Shown piece by piece: positions 41,660 to 51,244 of a stretch of DNA of 64,000 bases. The stretch is from Mycobacterium bourgelatii (lineage in GTDB: Bacteria > Actinomycetota > Actinomycetes > Mycobacteriales > Mycobacteriaceae). The stretch covers positions 2,728,001 to 2,792,000 of the forward strand of contig NZ_BLKZ01000001.1 in assembly GCF_010723575.1 (NCBI RefSeq), written 5' to 3'. Each line of letters opens with the position of its first letter. Positions within the stretch are counted from its first letter, which is position 1. The notes under the pieces were generated by a model. The model worked only from the letters and a program-made list of their open reading frames with translations, did no database searches and had not been told where the DNA came from. A program made the position numbers and the translations under genes.

Positions 41660-43357
41660 TTAAACGATCTGGGACCGCAGTCGTCTCGCGGCCAATTCAC
41701 GAAGCTCGTCGGACCTGATTTTGTCGCTGCCGGTCAACTTGAGGTCGTCGTCAGCGAAGAACAGTACGTGGCGTGGCACCTTATAGCTCGCCAAGCGTTG
41801 CCGCAGGTATCCCTGGATCTCTTCTGCTTGAGCGTGAGCGCCATCGCGGGGGACAACGCAGGCGACCACAACCTCACCCAACGTCTCATGGGGGAGACCG
41901 ATCGTCTTGGCGACCTTGACATTCTGATGCGCCGTGAGGGCTTCGTCGACTTCGAGCGGTGACACGTTCGCGCCGCCGGTCTTGATGATGTCCGTCAACC
42001 TGCCGTTCCAGAACAGCCGCCCAAGCTCGTCGAGATAGCCATCATCGCCGGTGGGGAAAAACCCTTCCTCGTCTAGCGTTTCGGCCAGCGGTGTGCCGAT
42101 GTAGCCAAGCATGAGGGTGGGCCCCTTGACGCAGATCTCACCGCTTGTGCCCCGCGGAACGACGCAGCGTGTGACCGGGTCGACGATCTTGATCGTCACG
42201 CCCGGCAAGGGAACTCCCCAGCTGTTAGCGTGTACCTCAGGCGGGGTGTTCAACGGGAAAATCGTTGAAATCGTGAAAGTTTCAGTGTTGCCGTAGGCAT
42301 GATCAGGCAGATGCCATTCGGCGGAGACGGTAGGGTGACGGGCGATCGGCGTTTTGACGTCTGCGAATCGCATGCTGCTCAGATCGACGGTGAGCCAGTT
42401 GGGTGCGGCTTCGATCTGAGCCCACTGATGCGGCCAGGCAAATGGGTAGTTCACTCGCTCTGCAGCCATCAATTCGAGCGCCTCAGTCGGAGCGAACGTC
42501 GGCTGCAGAACGAGGCATCCGCCGGCTGCCAAGGTGGCGCCCAGCGACATCACGAAGTTCCCGGACCAGAAGTAGCCGTTGGCCGACCAACAACGCAGGT
42601 AATCGTCGGGCCCAAACTCGCACACCCGTCGGAAGCGCCACATTTGAATAGCGATGCCGCGGTGTGCGCTCAGGATGCCTTTGGGCTTACTGGTGGAACC
42701 CGAGGAAAAGAACAAGGCTCCGGTATCACTGGGCAACACCGCCGCGGCGGTCGCGAGTATCACCTCGTGAGGTTCGCCGCGTCCTCGGGCGAGGAAGGCG
42801 TCCCACGAATCGACGCCGGCCGACGCGTCGCCGACCGTTGCGAGATAGCGGAGGAAGGGAAATCGATCGGATTCCAGCGCGCCCGGAGGTGTCGTTTCGA
42901 TCTCCGGTACGAGTTGGGAGAGTACGGAAGTGAAGTCCGTCTTGAGCACCGTGCGCTCGAAGAGCAGCACTGCAATGCTTGATGCCTGGAGCAGATACTC
43001 GAGCTCCTCTGGGGTCGAGAATGTGCTCAACGCGACGGCTACTCCGCCAGCGAGCGAGATGCCGAAGAATGCCGAAATCCACTCGGGACGGTTGGTCATC
43101 AGAACGCCAACCCTGGCGTCCTTGCCGATGCCGATCGCGCGCAACGCGCAAGCCACATCGACGGCATTCTCCCACAATTCGGAGTACGTCCAACGGACAT
43201 CCTCTGCAGCCGTGCGGAATACCAGAGCTTCTCGGTCGGCATACAGCGATGTCACCTCGCGCAGGAATCCTGGCAAGGTGAGCGAGCCAAGTCCCGGTTC
43301 GTCACTCAACGGCGGGCCAGAAACAATTGACAGCTCTTGTCCTGCAGTCGAAGTCAT
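41660..43357 (-). CDS. Acyl-CoA synthetase (AMP-binding), FadD-like
   Basis: 565-aa ATP-dependent CoA ligase. The P-loop-like motif is SSGSTSKPKGI (about residues 190-200), followed by YGNTETF (A5) and TGDDGYLDELGRLFWNGRLTDII (A7/A8, shortened motif TGDDG). The C-terminal catalytic Lys is in LTGSDKIRS. Start at ATG 43357; a TTG at 43387 is less likely. It follows the MaoC-like gene by 13 bases and would activate a carboxylic acid substrate. Confidence 0.88.
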   Translation of the reverse strand: MTSTAGQELSIVSGPPLSDEPGLGSLTLPGFLREVTSLYADREALVFRTAAEDVRWTYSELWENAVDVACALRAIGIGKDARVGVLMTNRPEWISAFFGISLAGGVAVALSTFSTPEELEYLLQASSIAVLLFERTVLKTDFTSVLSQLVPEIETTPPGALESDRFPFLRYLATVGDASAGVDSWDAFLARGRGEPHEVILATAAAVLPSDTGALFFSSGSTSKPKGILSAHRGIAIQMWRFRRVCEFGPDDYLRCWSANGYFWSGNFVMSLGATLAAGGCLVLQPTFAPTEALELMAAERVNYPFAWPHQWAQIEAAPNWLTVDLSSMRFADVKTPIARHPTVSAEWHLPDHAYGNTETFTISTIFPLNTPPEVHANSWGVPLPGVTIKIVDPVTRCVVPRGTSGEICVKGPTLMLGYIGTPLAETLDEEGFFPTGDDGYLDELGRLFWNGRLTDIIKTGGANVSPLEVDEALTAHQNVKVAKTIGLPHETLGEVVVACVVPRDGAHAQAEEIQGYLRQRLASYKVPRHVLFFADDDLKLTGSDKIRSDELRELAARRLRSQIV

Positions 43358-43370
43358 GTTTGCGGCCCTG

Positions 43371-44570
43371 TTAGAACGGCAGCTCAACCTCGGCTGTGCA
43401 CTTGACGAGCTCCTCGCCGTTCTGGTTGGTCAGCCGCAGCCGCACCTGAACCAGCGGTACTCCCCAGGGGGAATCTGCTTCCTTGCCAATGATTTCGGCG
43501 TCGAAATAGGTGACATCACCTTCGAATGCGGGTCCGCGGAAATCGGCCTTGCTGTGACGCACCATTCCGTCGTGGCCAGCCCAATACGCAAGGTAGTCGG
43601 TGCACCACGCACCCATCGTCGCGCCGTAGCCGTATGCGCGTGCCATGCCGACCTCGCTGGCGCGATCTGCGTCGATGTGGCCTCGCGAAGGTCCCAGATA
43701 AAGTCCGTCACGCTTGCGTGGGTCGATGAACGCGTCCTCTTCGTCGAACGCGAAATCCTTGCCCCAGCCTGGATCTTGATAGACCCATGGGTCTTCGACA
43801 CCGGGCGGTGCTACCCATTCGAAGCTGCCCCAGATGTTGAAAACAAACGCGCGGTATTCCGTTGTGAATGTGGCGATAGTGTGGGGGCCGATCACACGAC
43901 GGGGCAGGGTATCGCCAACTTTCACCTCGTCGAAATGCGGTGAGATGCCAAGGCGATTCGACTCCAACCACTCACGACGAAGCCGTTCGATTCCCTCCAG
44001 TTCCAGCTGTGTCCATTTCTTGATCTCGCCCAGTTGGTTTTCGTACATGCCCCGCTTCTTTGCCTCGTCGTAGAGGTAGCGGATCGCGGTCGACCGTTCC
44101 CGTGCCACGAGGGCACCGTACTGATTCCTGTGGGTCGTATCACCGCGCGAAAACATCGTAGGTCCAGCGAATTTGGTGTCGACCACCTTGTAGTCGTGGA
44201 ATCGCCGAGTCTGATACAGCTTGTCTCCCGGCCGGACCGGGCAGCCGTAGAACCACCACTCTTCCCCGCCGAAGATGAGATGGCTGTTCGGGATGTGCCC
44301 GACACACGCGGGCGCGGCCCCGTGGCCATAATCGAGGGCGACGGGGATGGACTGTGGCGCGATCAGTCCGCCGAACTTGGATTCGCGGGCGAACCGCTCA
44401 TCCCAGTGGAGGGGATTGGGGTAGTCCATCGCCATCACCCAACGGCGAATGTCCGAGGAGCTGCACGGGTCCCACAGTTGGCCACCGCCGACCGGTTTAC
44501 CTACGCGGTGGTCGACGTCGGATAGGTCGAGTTCGACTTGCGAGGACTTGGGGTCTGGCTCACTGGCCAC
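43371..44570 (-). CDS. MaoC/FAS1-like dehydratase-domain protein
   Basis: 399-aa protein with two hot-dog halves: an N-terminal FAS1_DH-like region (DYPNPLHWDERFARES) and a C-terminal MaoC-like half (HSKADFRGPAFEGDVTYFDAEIIG, shortened motif FRGPAFEGD). Such proteins hydrate enoyl-CoA. GTG 44570 is preceded by GCAGGAGATCAAC, a good ribosome site. First gene of the leftward pair, divergent from the dehydrogenases. Confidence 0.82.
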   Translation of the reverse strand: MASEPDPKSSQVELDLSDVDHRVGKPVGGGQLWDPCSSSDIRRWVMAMDYPNPLHWDERFARESKFGGLIAPQSIPVALDYGHGAAPACVGHIPNSHLIFGGEEWWFYGCPVRPGDKLYQTRRFHDYKVVDTKFAGPTMFSRGDTTHRNQYGALVARERSTAIRYLYDEAKKRGMYENQLGEIKKWTQLELEGIERLRREWLESNRLGISPHFDEVKVGDTLPRRVIGPHTIATFTTEYRAFVFNIWGSFEWVAPPGVEDPWVYQDPGWGKDFAFDEEDAFIDPRKRDGLYLGPSRGHIDADRASEVGMARAYGYGATMGAWCTDYLAYWAGHDGMVRHSKADFRGPAFEGDVTYFDAEIIGKEADSPWGVPLVQVRLRLTNQNGEELVKCTAEVELPF

Positions 44571-44814
44571 GTTGATCTCCTGCTTCAGCGGTTGACGTCG
44601 TGCCGACGTGGGTGTCCTGTTATCGACCTGGGCCGGCCGGACGGCCGAGTTGGCGCAGTGGCTCTGTGGCCGCAAGCAAATGGGGCATGCGACTGGCTAT
44701 AACTCCCCGACGTGGCAGCGGTCAAAATCGCAATTGCCGCCTTTCGGATCTCATGATGCGCCAGAATGGTCAAGCAAGGATGTTCCTATCCGACCATGAT
44801 TATTGTCAAGATAC

Positions 44815-44826
44815 GTCAACATTGAC
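44815..44826. promoter_or_regulatory. Operator-like palindrome GTCAACATTGAC
   Basis: GTCAA-CA-TTGAC is a perfect 5-bp inverted repeat in the 313-base divergent region between the MaoC-like and dehydrogenase genes. TTGTCAAG lies just upstream at 44804. It could bind the TetR regulator; no proof. Confidence 0.45.
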
Positions 44827-44883
44827 TTTCACGTTTAGAGAACGTTATTCGCGCCCCTAACCTTCGACGTAGATGGGACCGGA

Positions 44884-45882
44884 GTGCTTCTCGAGCTCGA
44901 CGATGACCAGCGTCTTTGGCGCGAGACGGTCCAACGGGCGGTGGCGAAGCAGTGTCCCGCATCCTTGGTCAGGGCGATTGCGGATGGCGGTGCTGACGCT
45001 GACGGACTTTGGCAGTGGTACCGCGACGAAGGCTGGACGGAGCTTTTCACTGCCGAAAGCTTCTTGGAGCTCGCGATGGTGCTCGAAGAACTCGGGCGGG
45101 CAAGCGACCCGACTCCGTTCCTGGCCACCACCACTCAATTCGCGCCCCTAATCGGCGATGAATTTGACCCGAAGCAGTCAGGTGCTGCGGTCTACACGGG
45201 CGTGACTGCGCACCGTGACGGCAATGGCTGGGTGCTTGACGGTGCCGCACGCTTCGTCCTCGACGGGGACCGGGGTCAACGTCTTGCGGTCGTCACCGAC
45301 GCCGGAGTGTTCGTGGTCGACGGGGACCGGGTGTCAGCTCGTCGCGTCGCTGTCTTCGACCCCGTTCTCCACGTGGCTGATCTGCTATTCGATGGAGTAC
45401 GCGTTGGCGAGGTAGACCGCATCGTCGCTGACGCTGAACGTGCCCGGCACATCGCTCTCACCGGCATGGCTATACATACGGTCGGTGCCTGTCGGCGGAT
45501 ACTCGAGATGGTGCTCCTGCACGTGAAGGAGCGCCATCAGTTCGGAGTGGCGATCGGATCCTTCCAGGCGATTCAACACAAGGCCGCTGATATGCATGTG
45601 GCGATCGAACGAGCGCGAGCGCTGAGCTATTTTGCCGCGCTGACGATCGCGACCGACGATCCGAGGCGGCGATTGGCTTCCGTCATGGCGAAAGCCGCTG
45701 CGGGGGAGGCGCAGTCGCACGTTGTCAGGCACGGAATGCAGTGTTTCGGCGCCATGGGCCTGACGTGGGAGAACGACCTGCAGTTCGCGGTCAAGCGAGC
45801 GAGAGCGGGGGAGCTGTTACTCGGCGGCGCAGCGGAGCATCGTGCGGTTATCGCGAAGGAGTACCGTGCAGCTGACTTTTGA
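44884..45882 (+). CDS. Acyl-CoA dehydrogenase (short, FadE-like)
   Basis: 332-aa acyl-CoA dehydrogenase homologue, shorter than the usual 380. The FAD/substrate motifs of the middle domain are weak (AARFVLDGDRGQRLAVV), while the C-terminal KERHQFGVAIGSFQAIQH and GMQCFGAMGLTWENDLQ are good. The usual catalytic Glu position near the C-terminus is not evident. Such proteins pair with a full-length partner to form the alpha2beta2 FadE complexes known from mycobacterial steroid breakdown. Start GTG 44884. Confidence 0.85.
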   Translation: MLLELDDDQRLWRETVQRAVAKQCPASLVRAIADGGADADGLWQWYRDEGWTELFTAESFLELAMVLEELGRASDPTPFLATTTQFAPLIGDEFDPKQSGAAVYTGVTAHRDGNGWVLDGAARFVLDGDRGQRLAVVTDAGVFVVDGDRVSARRVAVFDPVLHVADLLFDGVRVGEVDRIVADAERARHIALTGMAIHTVGACRRILEMVLLHVKERHQFGVAIGSFQAIQHKAADMHVAIERARALSYFAALTIATDDPRRRLASVMAKAAAGEAQSHVVRHGMQCFGAMGLTWENDLQFAVKRARAGELLLGGAAEHRAVIAKEYRAADF

Positions 45883-47038
45883 CGACGACGTGGAGCGCTT
45901 CCGGGCAGAGTTCTCGGCGTTCCTCGACGCCAACCTGCCGAGTGAGTCGCAAACTCTCGAACGCCCGCAATCGGTCTCCCACATGCCGCAATGGGCCAGA
46001 GATTGGCAACGTTTGTTGTTCGACAACGGCTGGTTATTGCCTGCGCAACCGCCGGAGTTCGGGGGCCGAAACGCGACTGTGCTCCAGCAATTCGTGCATC
46101 TGGACGAATTGTGTAGACGTCGAATCTTCCACAGCTTCAACCCGCAGGGCGTGAACATCGTCGCCACATCGCTGATCGCGTTCGGTACCGCAGAGCAGAA
46201 GCAACGGTGGGCCGTTCCTGTGTTGCGCGGCGAAATGACGGCATCGCTGGGAATGAGTGAACCGAACGCGGGCTCCGACCTTGCCTCCCTCAGTACCAGG
46301 GCAGTACGCGATGGAGACCATTTCGTCGTCAACGGGCAGAAGGTATGGACTTCTGGCGCGCACCACGCGGACTTCCTGCTCACCTTCGTACGCACGGATC
46401 CGGACGCGCCGAAGCACAAAGGCATCTCTGCGCTCATCATTCCGACGAAGACCCAGGGGCTGGTATGTCGCCCCTTCGCCGACGTCGCCAGTCGGGACAA
46501 TCTCGACTTCAACGAGGTCTTCTTCGACGATGTTCGGGTCCCAGCAGAGAATCTCGTCGGCGAACTCAATCAGGGCTGGCGGGTTGCCAACGGATCACTG
46601 GGGCATGAGCGGACCATGATGTGGCTGCTGTTCGCCGATCGACTCGACAACCTGATCGCAGACTGCCGGCCACGGACATCGGTTGAGCGGGACCAATATG
46701 CGTCGATGATCATGGATTATCACGCATTGCGGGCACTGGGTTCGGCTGCGTTGGCGCGCGCTGCGCGGGGCGAGGTCGACACATCGTCGGTGTCAGTACT
46801 CAAATTGCTCGGCTCTGAGGCCGAGCGGCGCGCGGCAGATGTCTTGCTGGACACCGCCGGGATCGAAGGTCTAGTACATCCGGTGACCGGCCGTTATCAA
46901 CACATGAACAACGACGAGTACTTCGCGAGCAGCTTCGAGCGGTATACCCGCGGCATCGCGGCCACCATCGCCGGAGGTACCTCAGAGATCCAACGAAACA
47001 TCATTGCTCAACAAGTACTTGGTCTTCCGCGCGGCTAG
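45866..47038 (+). CDS. Acyl-CoA dehydrogenase (FadE-like)
   Basis: 390-aa full-length acyl-CoA dehydrogenase: MSEPNAGSDLASL, QKVWTSGAHHAD and the C-terminal YTRGIAATIAGGTSEIQRNIIA. Start GTG 45866 has AAGGAG upstream and overlaps the preceding gene by 17 bases, supporting a heteromeric complex of the two dehydrogenases. IS copy 2 lies 26 bases after its stop. Confidence 0.9.
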   Translation: MQLTFDDDVERFRAEFSAFLDANLPSESQTLERPQSVSHMPQWARDWQRLLFDNGWLLPAQPPEFGGRNATVLQQFVHLDELCRRRIFHSFNPQGVNIVATSLIAFGTAEQKQRWAVPVLRGEMTASLGMSEPNAGSDLASLSTRAVRDGDHFVVNGQKVWTSGAHHADFLLTFVRTDPDAPKHKGISALIIPTKTQGLVCRPFADVASRDNLDFNEVFFDDVRVPAENLVGELNQGWRVANGSLGHERTMMWLLFADRLDNLIADCRPRTSVERDQYASMIMDYHALRALGSAALARAARGEVDTSSVSVLKLLGSEAERRAADVLLDTAGIEGLVHPVTGRYQHMNNDEYFASSFERYTRGIAATIAGGTSEIQRNIIAQQVLGLPRG

Positions 47039-47144
47039 AACGTCAGTCGTCATCCAGGTGGCGGTGAGGTGAGCCCGTCGTAGTGGTCCAGTCGTTGTGG
47101 GACTCTGATGCCCGAGTGTTCGGGCAGGAAGAATCGACGACGAC

Positions 47145-47432
47145 ATGGCAACGAACAAGCGCCGGCGGCACACGCCGGATCAGATCATCCGCAAGCTCGC
47201 CGAGGGCAACAAGCTCCTTGGAACCGGGCAGCAACTCAGCGAAGTGTGTCGCCACCTCGAGATCACCGAGTCGACCTGGCATCGCTGGGTCGCCCAGTAC
47301 GGCGGGATGAAGGCCAGCGACGCCAAACGCCTCAAGGAACTTGAGGCCGAGAACGCCAGGCTCAAGAAGCTGGTCGCCAACCAGGCCCTTGACATCGACA
47401 TGCTCAAGGAGATCTCGTCGGGAAACTTCTGA
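47145..47432 (+). CDS. IS3-family transposase OrfA (copy 2)
   Basis: 95 aa, identical in translation to the copy 1 OrfA. The frameshift heptamer sits four codons' length before the stop. Confidence 0.92.
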   Translation: MATNKRRRHTPDQIIRKLAEGNKLLGTGQQLSEVCRHLEITESTWHRWVAQYGGMKASDAKRLKELEAENARLKKLVANQALDIDMLKEISSGNF

Positions 47433-47461
47433 CCCCGAACCGCAAGCGCAGCGCCGCGGCG

Positions 47462-48283
47462 ATGCTGCGCGAGCGGTTCGGGGTCTCCGAACGGCGGGCG
47501 TGCGCGGTGGTCGGCATCCACCGTTCCACCATGCGTCTGCAACCAGCGCCGATCAGCGATGAGGAGGCCCAGTTGCGGGCCTGGCTACGCGCGTTCTCCA
47601 CCCAGCGGCCCCGCTGGGGATGGCGCCGTGCTGCGATCGCGGCACGGCGAGCTGGCTGGAAGGTCAACAACAAGCGCATCCGCCGCCTGTGGCGCGAGGA
47701 AGGCCTGCGGGTTCCGCAGCGCCGCAGGAAGAAACGCTTGACCGGCATCGGTGCGCAGGTCGGGGCGATGTGCCCGATCCGCCCGAATGCGATCTGGGCG
47801 ATGGACTTTCAGTTCGACACCACCGCCGACGGACGAACGTTGAAGATGCTCAACGTAATCGATGAGTTCACCCGCGAAGCCCTGGCGATCGAAGTCGACC
47901 GGGCCATCAACGCCGACGGCGTGGTCGACGTCCTTGACCGTCTGGCCCTGATGCATGGGGCACCGGCCTACGTGCGGTTCGACAACGGACCCGAGTTCAT
48001 CGCCCATGCTGTCAACGACTGGTGCCGCTTCAACGGCACCGGCTCGCTATTCATCGATCCCGGATCCCCCTGGCAGAACGCCTGGATCGAGTCATTCAAC
48101 GGCCGACTGCGCGACGAGCTACTCAACTCCTGGCGCTTCGACTCCCTGCAAGAAGCCCAAATCATCATCGAAGATTGGAGAATCGACTACAACGCCAACC
48201 GGCCTCACTCCGCCCACAATGGGCTCACCCCAGCCGAGTTCGCCCTACAGTGGACCACGACCCACCAACCGCAAGCCGCATAG
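47462..48283 (+). CDS. IS3-family transposase OrfB (copy 2)
   Basis: 273 aa, complete DDE core as in copy 1; residue 28-30 region reads QPAPIS where copy 1 has QPPPIS. Probably made as an OrfAB fusion by -1 frameshift. Confidence 0.92.
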   Translation: MLRERFGVSERRACAVVGIHRSTMRLQPAPISDEEAQLRAWLRAFSTQRPRWGWRRAAIAARRAGWKVNNKRIRRLWREEGLRVPQRRRKKRLTGIGAQVGAMCPIRPNAIWAMDFQFDTTADGRTLKMLNVIDEFTREALAIEVDRAINADGVVDVLDRLALMHGAPAYVRFDNGPEFIAHAVNDWCRFNGTGSLFIDPGSPWQNAWIESFNGRLRDELLNSWRFDSLQEAQIIIEDWRIDYNANRPHSAHNGLTPAEFALQWTTTHQPQAA

Positions 48284-48336
48284 CGACTGGACCATCAAAC
48301 GGGTCCCCCTCAGCGGGAGTGGACAGGAGGCACTAG

Positions 48337-49191
48337 ATGGCTGAAGCACATTGGCCTGAACTGACATGTCTAAAGGTGCAACGACTGGCGAGCATCGTGA
48401 CGGTTCGGCTGAACCGGCCCGAAAAGATGAACGCGATCAACAGCGTCATGGAGAACGAGTTCTATTCGGTGCTGGCCGATTGCAACAGGATGGATGACGT
48501 CAAGTGCGTCGTTCTGACGGCGGAAGGGCCGAATTTCTCATCCGGTCACGACATCCAACAGGTCGCCGCCGAAACGATCGGAGGTCAGGAGCCGGCGACG
48601 ATCGAGGGCAAATACTGGGTCCACACGGGCGATCTGCTTCCTCCGTGGCGGTTCAACAAGGGTCTTGTAGTGGCGGCCAAGGGCTTCGTCGGGCCCCATG
48701 CCAATACCTTCCTGTTAGCCGCGGACGTTGTCATCGCAGCGGAGAACTCGCGCTTCAGCTGGGAGGAATCCCGGGTCGGCGTCGGCACGCCTTATGGTCC
48801 CTACGCACTCATGCCTTTTCATTTCCCAATCCGCGTGATGAAGCACCTGTGGATGACCGGCGGGTGGCTGGATGCGCAGACCGCACGTCAACTGTTCTAC
48901 GTGAACAGGGTTGTGCCGCTCGGCCAGGAAGAGGACACGGCGATGCGCTTCGCCGAACAGATAGCCCGGATGGAGACCGGCGATCTCGTCGCCAACAAAC
49001 GTGGAACCCACCGTCTTTACGAGGCTGCTGGGCTGTCCGCGATGGTGGATGTGGGGCGCGACCCGTACGTGCCGAGTGCGGAGGCCGCGATCGCCAAAGA
49101 ACAACACCTGCGGCTGATACACGAGCACGGGGTGAGAGCCGCAGTACGCGAACGCGATACGGGCTGGAGTGACGAAATCAGCAAAGTGTGA
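48337..49191 (+). CDS. Enoyl-CoA hydratase/isomerase family protein
   Basis: 284-aa crotonase-fold protein. NRPEKMNAINSVM and the oxyanion-hole segment GPNFSSGHDI are visible; the usual catalytic Glu of the second motif appears in SWEESRVGVG. It follows IS copy 2 with a clean AGGAGG site. In the ancestral operon it would have lain about 46 bases behind the dehydrogenase gene. It acts on an enoyl-CoA intermediate. Confidence 0.88.
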   Translation: MAEAHWPELTCLKVQRLASIVTVRLNRPEKMNAINSVMENEFYSVLADCNRMDDVKCVVLTAEGPNFSSGHDIQQVAAETIGGQEPATIEGKYWVHTGDLLPPWRFNKGLVVAAKGFVGPHANTFLLAADVVIAAENSRFSWEESRVGVGTPYGPYALMPFHFPIRVMKHLWMTGGWLDAQTARQLFYVNRVVPLGQEEDTAMRFAEQIARMETGDLVANKRGTHRLYEAAGLSAMVDVGRDPYVPSAEAAIAKEQHLRLIHEHGVRAAVRERDTGWSDEISKV

Positions 49192-49231
49192 ACACACGAA
49201 CGAATTAGCCAAATTCGCAGAAGGGGACGAA

Positions 49232-49600
49232 ATGCCAGGGGCCGACTCGATTATCGCGGCGATCAACGCGCACTGTGAGACCTTGAGCAACCACGACAAA
49301 GAAGGTTGGTTGGCCCTGTGGGCTGATGACACCGTTTTAGAAGACCCCGTAGGGGTTGATACCTACACGGGCATCGAGAGCCTGCGCACGACGTTCTGGG
49401 ATCTGGTCGATGACCTTTCTCCGATGAAGCTCTGGCTCGAGCGCGACGTCATCGTGTGCGGCAACGAAGCGATCGCCATCCTGCAGGGCGTGGTGACACG
49501 CGAGGGCAGGATGCAGCACGTGGGTCCACTCGTCGATCACTTCACGTTTAACGAGGCGGGCAAGATCTCGCAGATGCGTGCCTTCTGGAAGTACGCGTGA
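49232..49600 (+). CDS. SnoaL-like / NTF2-fold protein
   Basis: 122-aa protein of the SnoaL/steroid delta-isomerase-like NTF2 fold: INAHCETLSNHDKEGWLALWADDTVLEDPVG (key part WLALWADDTVLEDPVG) and a C-terminal DHFTFNEAGKISQMRAFW strand pair. Members isomerise, hydroxylate or cyclise small rings, or only bind them. ATG 49232 is chosen over 49169, which would overlap the hydratase. The stop overlaps the synthetase start (GTGA). Confidence 0.82.
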   Translation: MPGADSIIAAINAHCETLSNHDKEGWLALWADDTVLEDPVGVDTYTGIESLRTTFWDLVDDLSPMKLWLERDVIVCGNEAIAILQGVVTREGRMQHVGPLVDHFTFNEAGKISQMRAFWKYA

Positions 49601-51225
49601 CATCTGTACCGTCAGAAACCCTGCCAGCCATCGTGAATCGCATGGCCACGGCGGACCCAGACCGAGTCTTTATACAGGGCGTGGATGGCCGGTCTGCCAC
49701 CTGGGGTCAGCTGCAATCATCGACAATCGATTGGGCGGCGCGGTTTTTGAGTCTTGGGGTCAAGCGGGGAGACGTAGTAGTCACCATCCTTGACGCCGGT
49801 GTGGACGCGGTTTCCGTATGGCTTGGCCTCGCGAGCATCGGGGCGATCGACGCGGCGACGAACCCCGAATTCCGGGGGCGAATGCTCGCCTACGCAATCA
49901 ACAACTGTCAGCCCGAATTACTCGTCGTCGCCCCGCAGTACGTCGGCATCGTCGAGACTGTTGCCACAGAGTTACAAACCGTCAAGCGAGTCCTGGTACT
50001 CGACGGGGACGGAAATCGTCTGGAGTCCCAGCTGCCTGGTGTTGTTGCACTTGGTGACTTGACACCCAATTCTGCCGACACCGCAGCCGCGCGTGACCAA
50101 GTCAGAGTGCCGGAGTTTCACGACATTGCCTGTATCACCTACACATCCGGTACAACCGGACCCTCCAAGGCGGTGAAGTTGCCGTGGGGTCAACTGCACT
50201 CAATCAACCTGGGCACCTTCCCGATCGAGGATCTGACGCCGTCAGACGTCTTCTACTGCACCACATCGCATGCTCACTTCGGATCAAAGTCGATCCCTTA
50301 CCACGCCGCCATGGCTGGCGGACAGGTGGTCATGAGGCCGAAGTTTGCTTTACCCAGCTTCTGGGACGACATCATCAAATTCCAAGTCACAACCGGAATG
50401 CTCGTCGGGTCGATGGCCGACCTGCTGTTACGTGATTCGACCGGTCCGACTGGGCCTACCAGTCTCAGGAACTTGTTCATGGCACCGCTCGGCTCCAACT
50501 ATCGAGAGTTCAGCGAGAAATTCGGCGTCCGTGTCTGCACCGCATACAACAGCACCGAAGGCGGGGTCGCGATCACGTCAGGTTGGAATCCCACGAACAG
50601 CAGCACCGTAGGTAGCCTTCGGAAGGGCTACCCGGGCTTCGAAGTACGACTGGTGGACGCTAACGACTACGAAGTCCCCGACGGAACTGTCGGGGAGTGC
50701 GTGATCCGCTCCCGCGTGCCCTGGGTGATGAACGCGGGCTATCTGAACAATGACAGTGCAACGGCATCCGCATGGCGCAACGGTTGGTTTCACACCGGTG
50801 ATGCGCTCGTCCGTACGCCGGAAGGCGATTACATCTTCGTCGACCGACTGAAGGACGCCATTCGCCGCAGGGGCGAGAACATTTCGTCGTTCGAGGTCGA
50901 GGCAGACGTGCTCGCCAATCCAGACATCGCCGAATGCGCCGCAGTTGCAGTGCCCGCGGACAGCGCCGAAGACGAGATACTGCTCTTCGCCGTCCGGCGT
51001 CGAGGGGCGACCATCAGTCCGCAGGATCTCCACGAAGATCTCCAAAGTCGGATGGCACGGTTCATGGTTCCCCGTTACATCGAGTTCGTCGACGAACTTC
51101 CGAAAACCCAAGCCACTCTGCGTGTCATCAAAGCTGAACTGCGTACGCGAGGCGTGGGTCCGGACACGTGGGACGCGAAAAGCAAAGCGCCTCAAAGGCA
51201 AGCGAGCACGGTGGCCGAAAAATGA
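49597..51225 (+). CDS. Acyl-CoA synthetase (AMP-dependent), FadD-like
   Basis: 542-aa CoA ligase: CITYTSGTTGPSKAV (about residues 183-197), YNSTEGG (A5), TGDALV (A7) and RLKDAIRRRGENISSFEVE (A8). The C-terminal catalytic Lys region is PKTQATLRVIK, rather variant. GTG start overlaps the SnoaL-like stop. It would activate an acid produced in the pathway. Confidence 0.9.
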   Translation: MTSVPSETLPAIVNRMATADPDRVFIQGVDGRSATWGQLQSSTIDWAARFLSLGVKRGDVVVTILDAGVDAVSVWLGLASIGAIDAATNPEFRGRMLAYAINNCQPELLVVAPQYVGIVETVATELQTVKRVLVLDGDGNRLESQLPGVVALGDLTPNSADTAAARDQVRVPEFHDIACITYTSGTTGPSKAVKLPWGQLHSINLGTFPIEDLTPSDVFYCTTSHAHFGSKSIPYHAAMAGGQVVMRPKFALPSFWDDIIKFQVTTGMLVGSMADLLLRDSTGPTGPTSLRNLFMAPLGSNYREFSEKFGVRVCTAYNSTEGGVAITSGWNPTNSSTVGSLRKGYPGFEVRLVDANDYEVPDGTVGECVIRSRVPWVMNAGYLNNDSATASAWRNGWFHTGDALVRTPEGDYIFVDRLKDAIRRRGENISSFEVEADVLANPDIAECAAVAVPADSAEDEILLFAVRRRGATISPQDLHEDLQSRMARFMVPRYIEFVDELPKTQATLRVIKAELRTRGVGPDTWDAKSKAPQRQASTVAEK

Positions 51226-51244
51226 CAGAAGGAAAGGCAAGCGC

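Larger units (their letters stand above)
47065..48312 (+). mobile_element. IS3-family (IS407-group-like) insertion, copy 2
   Basis: 1248 bp, the same ends as copy 1, target duplication GCGG at 47061-47064 and 48313-48316. It entered the short gap between the dehydrogenase and hydratase genes, leaving the hydratase ribosome site (AGGAGG) intact 20 bases away. It shares with copy 3 the bases that distinguish both from copy 1. Slippery GGGAAAC at 47420-47426. Confidence 0.95.
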
